Positions 15,506-23,874 of a stretch of DNA of 64,000 bases are shown here, one piece after another; the first letter of the stretch is position 1; each line of letters starts with the position of its first letter. This DNA is from JAKQIM01 sp029557965. GTDB taxonomy: Bacteria; Chloroflexota; Anaerolineae; Anaerolineales; UBA4823. Where the stretch lies: NCBI GenBank assembly GCA_035341015.1, contig DAOQUL010000004.1, positions 58,051 through 122,050 on the forward strand. The letters run 5' to 3'. The position numbers and the translations under genes are program-made. The notes below the pieces were generated by a model. It saw only the letters and a list, made by a program, of their open reading frames with translations, did not search any database and was not told where the DNA came from.

Positions 15506-17209
15506 CTACACGGCTTCTAAACGCTCGATCTGCGTCTCGACCAAATCGACAGCCTCTTGCAGGGTTTTGGCGTCAAAGGCAAATCTAGCGCCAGCCGCGG
15601 CATACAGATCGGGCAAAGGCACCGTGTTTCCCAAAGCCAGGGCCCGGCGGTAAGCCGCCACCGCCCCGGCCTGGTCTTTCAAGGCATTGCGCCACACCTG
15701 CACCGCCCCAAGCTGGGCCAGGCCGTACTCGATATAGTAGAATGGCTCCTGGAAGATGTGCAGCTTGCGCTGCCAGCCTGTCATCATGACATCATCCAGC
15801 CCGCTCCAATCAACCATTTTCATGAAGCGCCCCCAAAGCTCAGCCCACTTTGCATCACAGTGAGCGGCCTGGCTGGCAGCGGCGTGATTTTCATACACCC
15901 AATGCTGGAAGGCATCTACCACAGCCATATAAGGCCAGAACAAAACCAGGCCCTCCAGGTGTTCGATCAAAGCACGGGCAGCATCCTTCTCAGAGTAGAA
16001 CCCGCCGGCCTTTTCTGCAAGATAGGGTGAAGCCAACAATTCCATCGCCATCGAGGCCACCTCGGCAAACTCCATCCCGGTGTTCACCTGGTGGTAATAC
16101 GGCAAGAAGCCCGTTTCGAACACGTGGAAGGCGTGCCCACATTCGTGCAGCAGGGTTTGTACATCGCCATGCAAGCCCACAGCGTTCTCGAACACGAAGG
16201 GCAGGTGAGGAATGGCGTACATGGTGCAGAAAGCACCAGATGCTTTGCCCTTGCGGTTTTCAAGATCGAGCAGTTTTTGGCGGCGCATCAAATCAAAACG
16301 CCCACCCAGCTCAGGATCAACCTGGTGGAAAATGGAGGAGCCTTTTTCTTCCAGTTCAACAATGTTTTGGAAAGGCCGCAGGGGCGGGCGCCCCAGGGGG
16401 TCCACATCCATATCCCAAGGCCGCAGGGTTTCCAGGCCCAATTGCTTGCGGCGGCGCTCACAAATACGCTGTGCGGCAGGCACCACCACATCTTCAATCG
16501 CCTGGTGGAAGTGCTTGCTGTCATCGGGGGTGTAATCAAAACGCAGCAGTTGCTGCCAACGATAGGCACGGTAATCGGGCATGCCGGCGTTGGCAGCCAT
16601 TTGGCCGCGCACATCCATGCAACGCATCCACAGGTCATTGAACGCCTGGCGATCTGCCAATTGGCGCTCCATGCCCGCCCGCCAGGCCCGCTCGCGCCTG
16701 GAGCGGTCTGGATCCTGGTAAATCGGGTGAAGCTGGGCAATGGTCAGTTCTTTGCCATCCCATTGCACGGTCTGCTCTCCGCTGAGCTCATCATACTGTG
16801 AAGCCAGCTTAACTTCCTCCGCCTGCAGCGGCAGGTTGGCCTGGCGGAAAAGGTCGGCTTCGGCGCGCATATTGCGCAGCGGGATTTCCATGCCTTCAGG
16901 CTCCAGGCCGCTTGCCAGGAGCATCTCTTTGCAGGTCTGGTCCAATTCCATGGCGCGGGGGTAAATATCATCCAAAAAAGCATTGAAGGCCTGCCTGGCA
17001 TCTACATCGGTGGTATTGATGGTAGTAGCCAGGTGTTTGCGGGCATACATCTCTGAGATCAACCTGCTCAGGTCAGACCAATCCTTTAGCCAGGCTTCAA
17101 CATTACCGGCATTCAAGGCACGCCTGGTCAGATCATCGGCAAAGGGCTTAACCTGTTCCCAGGTCCAATCTTTGAATATCCTAACAGAACCAGGAAGTGT
17201 AGAAAACAT
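15506..17209 (-). CDS. pepF: M3 family oligoendopeptidase (PepF-like)
   Basis: A 567-residue zinc metallopeptidase. The catalytic motif LLHECGHAFHVFE, at about residue 350-362, is the HExGH motif of family M3 (thimet oligopeptidase/PepF), and the downstream EFAEVASMAMELL supplies the third zinc ligand Glu. No signal peptide is visible, so it acts in the cytoplasm, degrading short peptides. The length is normal for PepF (about 560-600). The start ATG at 17209 has AAAGGACTTGCA upstream. It lies 42 bases after gatCA on the same strand and may be cotranscribed. Confidence 0.93.
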   Translation of the reverse strand: MFSTLPGSVRIFKDWTWEQVKPFADDLTRRALNAGNVEAWLKDWSDLSRLISEMYARKHLATTINTTDVDARQAFNAFLDDIYPRAMELDQTCKEMLLASGLEPEGMEIPLRNMRAEADLFRQANLPLQAEEVKLASQYDELSGEQTVQWDGKELTIAQLHPIYQDPDRSRRERAWRAGMERQLADRQAFNDLWMRCMDVRGQMAANAGMPDYRAYRWQQLLRFDYTPDDSKHFHQAIEDVVVPAAQRICERRRKQLGLETLRPWDMDVDPLGRPPLRPFQNIVELEEKGSSIFHQVDPELGGRFDLMRRQKLLDLENRKGKASGAFCTMYAIPHLPFVFENAVGLHGDVQTLLHECGHAFHVFETGFLPYYHQVNTGMEFAEVASMAMELLASPYLAEKAGGFYSEKDAARALIEHLEGLVLFWPYMAVVDAFQHWVYENHAAASQAAHCDAKWAELWGRFMKMVDWSGLDDVMMTGWQRKLHIFQEPFYYIEYGLAQLGAVQVWRNALKDQAGAVAAYRRALALGNTVPLPDLYAAAGARFAFDAKTLQEAVDLVETQIERLEAV

Positions 17210-17251
17210 TGCAAGTCCTTTCTTTGAGCGCTGTCAGCCGCGCCAGGCATA

Positions 17252-19129
17252 TCAAATCAAACAATCACCGGGTTTACGCAGGTGCCAATCTGTCACCTGC
17301 TGGTAGGCTGCTGCGGCTTTCAACAACAGATCATCACAACCGCGGCCTGCCATTAACTGCATACCCACCGGCAGCCCCTGGGTGTCGAAGCCAACCGGGA
17401 AAGCCAGGCTTGGGATGCCTGCCAGGTTAGCCGGCAGGGTAAAGATATCTTCCAAATACATTGCCAGCGGGTCGTCGCCATGAGCCCCGATGGAGAAGGC
17501 CGTGGTCGGAGCGACCGGTGCGGCAATCACATCCACCTCAGCAAAAGCGTTTTCAAAGTCCTGCCAGATCAGGGTGCGCACTTTCTGCGCCTGCCCATAA
17601 TAGGCATCATAATAACCAGCCGAAAGCGCATAAGCGCCCAACATGATACGGCGCTTGACTTCTGGGCCCAGCAATTCACCCCGCGTGTGGTCAAATAGTT
17701 CCCACAAAGACTCCCCTGCCAGGCGAGCGCCATAACGCACACCATCATACCGGGCCAGGTTGGCCGAGGCCTCAGCCGGGGCGATCAAATAGTAGACCGG
17801 CAGGGCCATCGAAGTGTGAGGCAAGCTGACCGGGCAAACCGTGGCCCCAAAAGATGTAAAGACCTGGATCGCCTGGTGTATTAACGATTCTACCTCAATC
17901 TGCAAGCCAGGGAGGAAATATTCCCGCGGCATGCCTATGCGCAAACCAGCTAAATCTTTGAGCCCTTCATCCGAAGGCAGGGCTGGCATTGGCAAATCCA
18001 GAGAGGTAGGATCGCGCCGGTCAGAGCCCGCCATGACCCTCAATAACCATGCCGCATCACCGGCGCTGTGCGCCAAGACCCCCACCGTATCCAGCGAAGA
18101 GCCATAAGCTACCAGGCCCCAACGCGAGATGCGCCCATAGGTTGGTTTCAATCCCGTCAGCCCACAAAAAGCTGCCGGCTGGCGGATGCTGCCGCCGGTG
18201 TCGCTGCCCAGGGCAGCAGGCACCAGCCGGGCCGCAACGGCCGCGGCACTGCCGCCGCTCGAACCGCCTGGCACCCGGTTCAAGTTCCAGGGGTTGCGGC
18301 TGGGGCCGAAAGCTGAGTTCTCGGTCGAGGAGCCCATGGCAAACTCATCCATGTTGGTCTTCCCCACGATCACCACCCCAGCCGCCAGCAGGCGCTCAAT
18401 GGCAGTGGCATGATACGGGGGCACAAAACCTTCCAGGATGCGTGAGCCGCAGGTGCAGGGCAAGCCTGCCACGCACAAGATATCCTTCACCGCCAGTGGC
18501 AGGCCCAACAGCGGCGAGATGTCCATAGATGGATCTTTGCGGTAAGCAGACAGGCGGCGATCTGCCTCTCGAGACTGGGCCAGGGCTTGCTCAGGTGCAA
18601 GGGTGATGAAAGCATGCAGGGTTGGTTCTAACTGCTGACTGCGCTCCAGGCAATCTTGCACTAACTCTTGGCTTGAGAACTGCCCCCGGCGCAGGGCCTG
18701 GATGGTCTCGATCAGCCCGCCATCAAACAGCGAGGACGCGGCCTGCCCGAGCGGAGATTTCAAATCCTCATCCGCCTTCAAAGGCTTGTTTCCTGAAGGA
18801 GAGGGGGCGTGATACGCAGCCTGCCTGAACGGCTTTGAATTCGAGGCCAACACAGGGGGAACAAGGAATTGATCTTGGGCAACAGCAGGGGCGTTTTGCA
18901 GCAGATCATCCAAGCCCAGGCCCGGCAGCGGGGCATCGGGGCGCAGGCCGCTTTCACCACCCAAGATGCTTGCCAGCGGTGGGGTGTTTTCTGTGTCCAC
19001 GGCTTGCACGCGCGCCGCATATTCCAGGATAGCCGAAAGCTGTTCTCGATAGAGCAACTTTTCTGCCTCTGCCAGGCGCAGGTGGGCTAAATGCGCAATA
19101 TGTTCAACTTCTTCCAACCGCAGGGACAT
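17252..19129 (-). CDS. gatA: GatC-GatA fusion, aspartyl/glutamyl-tRNA amidotransferase subunits C and A
   Basis: One 625-residue chain joins two subunits usually encoded separately. Residues 1-95 are GatC (LRLEEVEHIAHLAHLRLAEA, then DTENTPPLASI and a Leu-Arg-Pro-Asp segment). A low-complexity linker (about 96-130) leads into GatA, an amidase-signature protein that releases ammonia from glutamine. Its catalytic triad is visible: Lys215 in AVKDILC, cis-Ser near 290 in PGGSSGGSAAA and nucleophile Ser314 in DTGGSIRQPA. The C-terminus is complete. Together with gatB at 6231 it would form GatCAB. No ribosome site precedes the ATG; an extended -10 six bases upstream indicates a leaderless mRNA. No frameshift or internal stop separates the parts. 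Confidence 0.93.
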   Translation of the reverse strand: MSLRLEEVEHIAHLAHLRLAEAEKLLYREQLSAILEYAARVQAVDTENTPPLASILGGESGLRPDAPLPGLGLDDLLQNAPAVAQDQFLVPPVLASNSKPFRQAAYHAPSPSGNKPLKADEDLKSPLGQAASSLFDGGLIETIQALRRGQFSSQELVQDCLERSQQLEPTLHAFITLAPEQALAQSREADRRLSAYRKDPSMDISPLLGLPLAVKDILCVAGLPCTCGSRILEGFVPPYHATAIERLLAAGVVIVGKTNMDEFAMGSSTENSAFGPSRNPWNLNRVPGGSSGGSAAAVAARLVPAALGSDTGGSIRQPAAFCGLTGLKPTYGRISRWGLVAYGSSLDTVGVLAHSAGDAAWLLRVMAGSDRRDPTSLDLPMPALPSDEGLKDLAGLRIGMPREYFLPGLQIEVESLIHQAIQVFTSFGATVCPVSLPHTSMALPVYYLIAPAEASANLARYDGVRYGARLAGESLWELFDHTRGELLGPEVKRRIMLGAYALSAGYYDAYYGQAQKVRTLIWQDFENAFAEVDVIAAPVAPTTAFSIGAHGDDPLAMYLEDIFTLPANLAGIPSLAFPVGFDTQGLPVGMQLMAGRGCDDLLLKAAAAYQQVTDWHLRKPGDCLI

Positions 19130-19135
19130 GCGAGG

Positions 19136-19144
19136 ATTATATCA
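19136..19144 (-). promoter_or_regulatory. Extended -10 promoter of gatCA overlapping the esterase stop codon
   Basis: On the minus strand the sequence reads TGATATAAT: TATAAT at 19141-19136 with the TG of an extended -10. The TGA is also the stop codon of the esterase gene. Only six bases separate the -10 from the gatCA ATG (19129), so transcription would start at or next to the start codon. Confidence 0.6.
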
Positions 19145-20122
19145 TTTCCAGGGGGCGGCATACCAGCGCAAATAGTCCTCCACGTGCGCCTGCCAGTATT
19201 CCTCTTCATGGTAGCCGCTGAACATATGCCACTCGTGTGCCAGGCCATATTCGGTCAACAAGCGTTCCAACCAGGCTGCCGCCTGGGCGATCTCTGGGCG
19301 GTCATTATCACCCACATCCATGTAAATGCGCGGCATCAGCTCAGGCGGGATGCTGCTCAGCCAACGCCTGACGCCGCCACTGTTGGCATCGCTTTGAAAG
19401 GCAAAGCCGCTGTGTACCCCCACAGACCCAAATAGAGGCCAATAGCCCAGGCCCAGGTGCACTGCCCATCCGCCGCCGCGCGACAGCCCGCCCACCGCCC
19501 GGTAAGAGGGGAAGGCCCGGGTGCGGTAATGCGCATCGACCCATGGCAGCAGCTCTTCTACGATCACACGGCCAAAATTATCAAACGTCGGCTCTTGCCA
19601 GCTCCGATCGCGTGGCATGACGATCAAGAAGGGCGGCAGTTCTCCGGCGGCGATCAGCTCATCAGCCGTGGTGCCGGCGCCCAAACGCTCCCATTGGTCA
19701 TCGGTAAAGCTCTGCCCATGGATCAGGTAGAGCACCGGGTAGGACTGGCCCGCCTGCTCTTGGTAACACGGCGGCAGGTAAACACGGAACTCCAGAGGAT
19801 CAGGCAAAAGAGTCGTTTCAAGGCTGTGTATCTCCACCACCCCAGGCAAGTTCAGGCAGCCGGGCGCTGCCTCAGTGGGGGTTGCAGAGGGCTGTACAGG
19901 CGTGGGCGATGAAGACGGGGCTGTGGTAGGCGTGGCGGTTAGGGCTGCCGTTGGTGTGGCAGTCACCTGGGTAGGAACAACCAGGGTTGGCGTTTGGGTT
20001 GCAGCCTGCACCGGGGTGGGTTCAACCGCGGGCGCAGCGCCTGGCGTACAACTCACCAGGGCCGGCACGAACAAGGCCAACACGACCATCAACTTCAAAC
20101 GCAGCAAATCATTCCGGTTCAT
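19142..20122 (-). CDS. Secreted esterase-family lipoprotein
   Basis: About 326 residues. A short basic start and hydrophobic helix end in ALVSC, a good lipobox with Cys about residue 25. A Thr/Pro/Ala-rich spacer (about 26-85) follows. The rest is a putative esterase domain (esterase D/Fes type, alpha/beta hydrolase): YPVLYLIHGQS at the oxyanion strand, then AVGGLSRGGGWAVHLG, where the G-L-S-R-G elbow supplies the nucleophilic Ser, and a C-terminal HEWHMFSGYHEEEYW region with candidate catalytic His. It would hydrolyse an ester on the cell surface; substrates are unknown. ATG 20122 is preferred over ATG 20134, which sits almost on an apparent -10 (TATAGT). Confidence 0.8.
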   Translation of the reverse strand: MNRNDLLRLKLMVVLALFVPALVSCTPGAAPAVEPTPVQAATQTPTLVVPTQVTATPTAALTATPTTAPSSSPTPVQPSATPTEAAPGCLNLPGVVEIHSLETTLLPDPLEFRVYLPPCYQEQAGQSYPVLYLIHGQSFTDDQWERLGAGTTADELIAAGELPPFLIVMPRDRSWQEPTFDNFGRVIVEELLPWVDAHYRTRAFPSYRAVGGLSRGGGWAVHLGLGYWPLFGSVGVHSGFAFQSDANSGGVRRWLSSIPPELMPRIYMDVGDNDRPEIAQAAAWLERLLTEYGLAHEWHMFSGYHEEEYWQAHVEDYLRWYAAPWK

Positions 20123-20199
20123 AACTCTGCCCATTTTACTATAAAGATTAAGCTGGCGTGAATCTATTGCGATAGCACCCGAAATATTCCTTTAACTGG

Positions 20200-20205
20200 T
20201 AAAAT
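20200..20205 (+). promoter_or_regulatory. Candidate extended -10 of the selenoprotein gene
   Basis: TGGTAAAAT at 20197-20205 has the TG-N of an extended -10 before TAAAAT. No good -35 is seen. It would give a leader of about 22 bases containing AAAGGAG. Confidence 0.4.
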
Positions 20206-20234
20206 TGCCTGCATATCCTTCAAAGGAGCAAAAA

Positions 20235-21551
20235 ATGCGAAAGCTAATCTTTCCTTTGCTACTGCTGACCATATTGGTCAGTGCTTGTAATGGGGGGGCT
20301 ACACAGGCACCCACGGCACAGGCACCCGCCGCGCAGGCGCCCACAAGCAAACCTGCCAACACCGAGCCCGCGGTTGCCACTGCCACGCGCAGCGTGCCCA
20401 CTGCAGGCGCAGTATCTGAACCGAGCTCGGGCTGCACCGTAGTATCCCGCCAGCCCACTCCCGGCCCTACCGAACAATCCATCTTTCCGCCGGTTGGCGA
20501 AGCGGATTGGACCAAGGGAGCCGCAGACGCCAAGGTCACGATCATCGAATACAGCGACTTCCAATGACCATACTGCGCAGTTATCGCTCCCGTGATGGAG
20601 CGACTCATCGAAGAATTTCCTAATGATGTTCGTTTTGTCTATCGTCACTTTCCTCTGATCGGCACCCCCGAGTCGCCTTTCCACGATAAAGCCTCTCTGG
20701 CAACGCGTGGCGCTGAGGCGGCCGGCAACCAGGGCAAGTTCTGGGAAATGCACGATATTCTCTTTGCCAGGCAGTCGGAATGGGCTGGCCTATCGGTTGC
20801 CGAGTTTGAAGCGTGGTTGGCGAGCGAGGCCCAAGCGCTTGAGCTGGATGTTGAGCAGTTCAATACCGACCTGCAAAGCCAGGAGTTAATTGACTTTGCC
20901 CAGGGCGGTTGGGATTTCGGCACAGAGATTGGCATACCCGGTACGCCATTCATCTTGATCAACGGCAATTCCTGGCCGACCAATGTCTCAATGGATTACT
21001 TCAACATTGCAGCAGTGGTCAAGCTCACACTGCTGGAGGAACGCCAATTCACGCAGTGCCCACCGATGACCATCGATGCGGAGCACGAGTACATTGCCAC
21101 CCTGCACACAGCCAAGGGCGATGTGGTGATCAGATTGTTCCCCGAAACAGCCCCCTTGGCAGTCAACAACTTCATCTTCCTGGCCCAAAGCGGCTGGTAT
21201 GATGGGGTTACCTTCCATCGGGTACTCCCCGGCTTTATTGCCCAGGCCGGCGACCCAACCGGCACCGGTTTTGGCGGCCCTGGCTACGCTTTCGAGAACG
21301 AGGTGATGGCTGATTTGAAGTATGATCGACCCGGCCTGTTGGGTATGGCCAATGCCGGCCCCGATACCAACGGCAGTCAATTCTTCATTACATACGCCGC
21401 GGCTCCCAACCTGGATGGCAACTACACCATCTTTGGTGAAGTGATCGAAGGCATGGATGTCCTGGCAAGCCTGACCCCGCGCGATCCATCCCAGAATGCC
21501 GACCTGCCGCCAGGTGACGAGATCATCAACATCAGCATCGAAATCAAGTAG
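20235..21551 (+). CDS. Probable selenoprotein: lipoprotein with DsbA-like domain (UxxC) fused to cyclophilin PPIase
   Basis: Read through an in-frame TGA at 20565-20567 (codon 111), this is one 438-residue protein. MRKLIFPLLLLTILVSAC is a signal peptide with lipobox Cys18; a Thr/Pro/Ala-rich linker runs to about 85. Residues about 95-270 are a DsbA/thioredoxin_4 domain: IIEYSDFQ-TGA-PYC, where other members have CPYC, then RHFPLIGT and the cis-Pro loop IPGTPFILING. Residues about 283-438 are a cyclophilin-type peptidyl-prolyl isomerase with GVTFHRVLPGFIAQAGDP and NGSQFFIT. If TGA stopped translation, the product would lack the fold, and the ATG at 20592 has no ribosome site. A hairpin 16 bases downstream fits a bacterial SECIS. 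AAAGGAG precedes the start. The predicted role is disulfide chemistry plus proline isomerisation of exported proteins. A TGC-to-TGA sequencing error is the main alternative. Confidence 0.82.
20568..20603 (+). promoter_or_regulatory. SECIS-like hairpin immediately downstream of in-frame TGA
   Basis: TCGCTCC (20584-20590) pairs perfectly with GGAGCGA (20597-20603) around the six-base loop CGTGAT. The stem begins 16 bases after the TGA. Bacterial SECIS elements lie within the coding region just after UGA and have a small apical loop with G among its first two bases; here the second loop base is G. The codons in the hairpin (Ala-Pro-Val-Met-Glu-Arg) also fit the protein family, so chance pairing is not excluded. 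Confidence 0.6.
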
Positions 21552-21576
21552 TACCAAACCACTGAGGTGTTCATAA

Positions 21577-21610
21577 GGCGCGTGGAACTGGCAATCCCAG
21601 TCCACGCGCC
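21577..21610 (+). terminator. Hairpin between selenoprotein and PrsW genes
   Basis: GGCGCGTGGAACT (21577-21589) pairs with AGTCCACGCGCC (21599-21610) with one bulged A. A T-run is absent, so it may attenuate rather than stop transcription. Its position argues for the PrsW start at 21624 rather than the upstream GTG at 21567. Confidence 0.55.
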
Positions 21611-21623
21611 TCACACAAAAGCC

Positions 21624-23039
21624 ATGCAAACAATACCTTCTACTTCCCCAATCCAATCCTCGGCTACATCTGCATTCCACTGGCCTTCCGCTGCCCAGAT
21701 GATCTTAAGCCTGTTGACTTCAGCCATGCTGCTGCTGGCGGCCCTGGTATGCCTGGTGGTCGGCCTGGCGCAGCTATTCCAGCCTGCCACACCCAATTCG
21801 CTCACCACGCAGTCGTTCTTGCTGGCGGCTGGGCTGGGGATGTGCGGCGCACTGCTTCTGCCATCCGCCTGGTATGCCACCCGGCGCCTGTTTGGTTTGG
21901 GAAAATCCCCCAAGACCGGTTTGCTATCCAAGGTTTCGTTGGTAAATGGCCGCTCTTGGGCTACCGTTACTATCGTCTGCTTCATCCTGTTAGCATTGGC
22001 CCTGCTGCTTGGCAGCTTTGTTTCACGCAATGACCGGCTGGGATGGCTGCTGGCGCCCCTGCATATGCTTGCCATTGGCATCCCGGTGCTGTGGCTGGTG
22101 CTCTTAGGCTTGCGGGGCCTGCCACACCATTCTTTCCAACGCTCCTGGGGGCTTTTTGCTTCAGGGCTGGTCATTGGACCCTCGCTGATCCTGGTCATTG
22201 AGCTGAGTGTCTTTGTCGTGGCGATCATCCTGTGGGCAGTTTGGGTCACCAGCCAACCAACTCTGGCAGCCGAAATCACAGAACTGGCAGAGCGCTTGCA
22301 ATATGCGCCGCCCAATGAAGAAACCATCTTGCGCATCCTCGGGCCTTACCTCATGCGCCCGGGCACATGGCTGGCAGCTTTGCTGATGGTTGCTGGTATC
22401 GTGCCACTGATCGAAGAAATCTTCAAACCCATTGGCCTATGGTTCCTGGCAAAGCGCGGCTTGACGCCTGCCGAGGGCTTTGCGGGGGGGGTGTTAAGCG
22501 GCGCCGGCTTTGCACTGTTTGAGAATCTGGGCAATGCCAGCATGGGCGGCGAGGGATGGAGCGCCCTGGTCACCGTGCGCATTGCTACGGCGCTGTTGCA
22601 TATGCTGACCACGGGCCTGACCGGTTGGGCGTTGGTATCTGCCTGGAACGAAAGACGCTACCTACGCCTGGGGCTCACATACGGCTTAGCCATCACCCTG
22701 CACGGGTTATGGAATGGGATGGCAATCTTAAGCGTAGGGACCATGCAGCTCCCCGAGCCCCTGGTCCTTCCAGATGCTTTTCACACATTGGGGTCTGTGG
22801 CGATCGTAGGCCTGGTATTCATGGTGTTGGCCAATGGGGCAGCATATATTGCCTTCAACCGCTACTTACGCCGCGGCCTGCCGGCCCCCCAACCCGCCTC
22901 CACCATTGAGCCAGCCGCCTTGGACGAGGCAGCAGCCCTGTCTGAGCCTGTAGCTGAGGCGGCCAAGGCCCCTATCCAAAGCGAGCTGCCTACTCTGCTG
23001 GCTGACAACGATACCAATCAATCAGAGGACTCACGTTAA
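21624..23039 (+). CDS. PrsW family intramembrane metalloprotease
   Basis: A 471-residue integral membrane protein with about nine hydrophobic segments. The PrsW motifs are clear: VPLIEEIFKPIGLWFL (Glu-Glu-x-x-Lys, about residue 262), GAGFALFENLGN (about 295), RIATALLHMLTTGLTG (His, about 322) and HGLWNG (about 359). PrsW of Bacillus cleaves the anti-sigma factor RsiW, and family members release regulators from the membrane; the target here is unknown and no anti-sigma gene is adjacent. A hydrophilic Ala/Pro/Glu-rich tail follows residue 420. The DedA gene starts seven bases after the stop, indicating one operon. Confidence 0.88.
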   Translation: MQTIPSTSPIQSSATSAFHWPSAAQMILSLLTSAMLLLAALVCLVVGLAQLFQPATPNSLTTQSFLLAAGLGMCGALLLPSAWYATRRLFGLGKSPKTGLLSKVSLVNGRSWATVTIVCFILLALALLLGSFVSRNDRLGWLLAPLHMLAIGIPVLWLVLLGLRGLPHHSFQRSWGLFASGLVIGPSLILVIELSVFVVAIILWAVWVTSQPTLAAEITELAERLQYAPPNEETILRILGPYLMRPGTWLAALLMVAGIVPLIEEIFKPIGLWFLAKRGLTPAEGFAGGVLSGAGFALFENLGNASMGGEGWSALVTVRIATALLHMLTTGLTGWALVSAWNERRYLRLGLTYGLAITLHGLWNGMAILSVGTMQLPEPLVLPDAFHTLGSVAIVGLVFMVLANGAAYIAFNRYLRRGLPAPQPASTIEPAALDEAAALSEPVAEAAKAPIQSELPTLLADNDTNQSEDSR

Positions 23040-23046
23040 CAATCTT

Positions 23047-23694
23047 ATGGACTTTATCTTACAACTCGTCGACATCTTCTTGCACATTGATGAATACCTG
23101 GGCGATATCATTCGCGATTACGGCGTTTGGACCTACTTGCTGTTATTCATCGTTATCTTCATGGAAACCGGTCTGGTGGTCACCCCCTTCTTGCCTGGAG
23201 ATTCGCTCATCTTTGCAGCGGGCACCTTTGCAGCCATGGGCTACATGGAGGTAGGTCTGCTTTTCGTGCTGCTTTTTGCGGCAGCCTTCTTGGGCGATAC
23301 CGCCAACTATTGGATTGGGCATACACTGGGGCCGCGCGCCTTCAGCGGCGAAATACCCTTGCTCAAGAAGGTGCTCAAGAAAGAGTACCTTGACAAAACC
23401 CATGCTTTTTACGAAAAACACGGCGGAAAAACCATCATCCTGGCCCGCTTTGTGCCCATCGTGCGCACCTTTGCCCCGTTTGTGGCGGGCGTTGGCGCCA
23501 TGACATATAAGAAATTCATCTCTTACAATATCATCGGCGGCCTGGCCTGGGTGGCGACCTTCTTGTTCTTAGGTTTTTTCTTTGGCAACCTGCCATTTGT
23601 ACAGAAGCACTTTGAGTTCGTAGTGATCGCCATTGTTCTCATTTCTGTCTTGCCGGCTGTGGTTGAGTACTTCAAAGAACGCGCTCGCAAATAA
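23047..23694 (+). CDS. DedA family membrane protein
   Basis: A 215-residue polytopic protein of the DedA/SNARE-associated (VTT) family. Diagnostic segments are FMETGLVVTPFLPGDSLIF, GDTANYWIGHTLG and ILARFVPIVRTFAPFVAGVGAM, with re-entrant loops carrying the conserved Glu and Arg. DedA proteins have been linked to lipid-carrier (undecaprenyl phosphate or phospholipid) flipping and to membrane potential homeostasis. The ATG at 23047 follows the PrsW stop closely, and no promoter is seen between them. A strong terminator closes the operon. Confidence 0.92.
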   Translation: MDFILQLVDIFLHIDEYLGDIIRDYGVWTYLLLFIVIFMETGLVVTPFLPGDSLIFAAGTFAAMGYMEVGLLFVLLFAAAFLGDTANYWIGHTLGPRAFSGEIPLLKKVLKKEYLDKTHAFYEKHGGKTIILARFVPIVRTFAPFVAGVGAMTYKKFISYNIIGGLAWVATFLFLGFFFGNLPFVQKHFEFVVIAIVLISVLPAVVEYFKERARK

Positions 23695-23722
23695 TCTTTA
23701 CAACAGAATACCTAGAGAGCCC

Positions 23723-23765
23723 AAAAACGGGTGTGATGCAAAAGCCCTGCATCACACCCGTTTTT
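23723..23765 (+). terminator. Intrinsic terminator with 18-bp perfect stem
   Basis: AAAAACGGGTGTGATGCA (23723-23740) pairs perfectly with 23748-23765, loop AAAGCCC, ending in TTTTT. The outer 14 bases recur in the terminator at 32609-32664. Confidence 0.93.
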
Positions 23766-23874
23766 GAGGTTTTTCTAGCCGGTCAAAACAAGAAGGCCAG
23801 ATAGAGATTGTTTTAAGCGGCATTTTTAAAGCGGGTTTAGCCAACTTGAGGTAGAATTAAGCATTGTATCTAGC

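Noticed and set aside
20205..20567. A separate 110-residue lipoprotein ending at the TGA
   Set aside because: The reading resumes in the same frame with the rest of the DsbA domain, and a stop there would remove the entire fold; the downstream ATG has no ribosome site.
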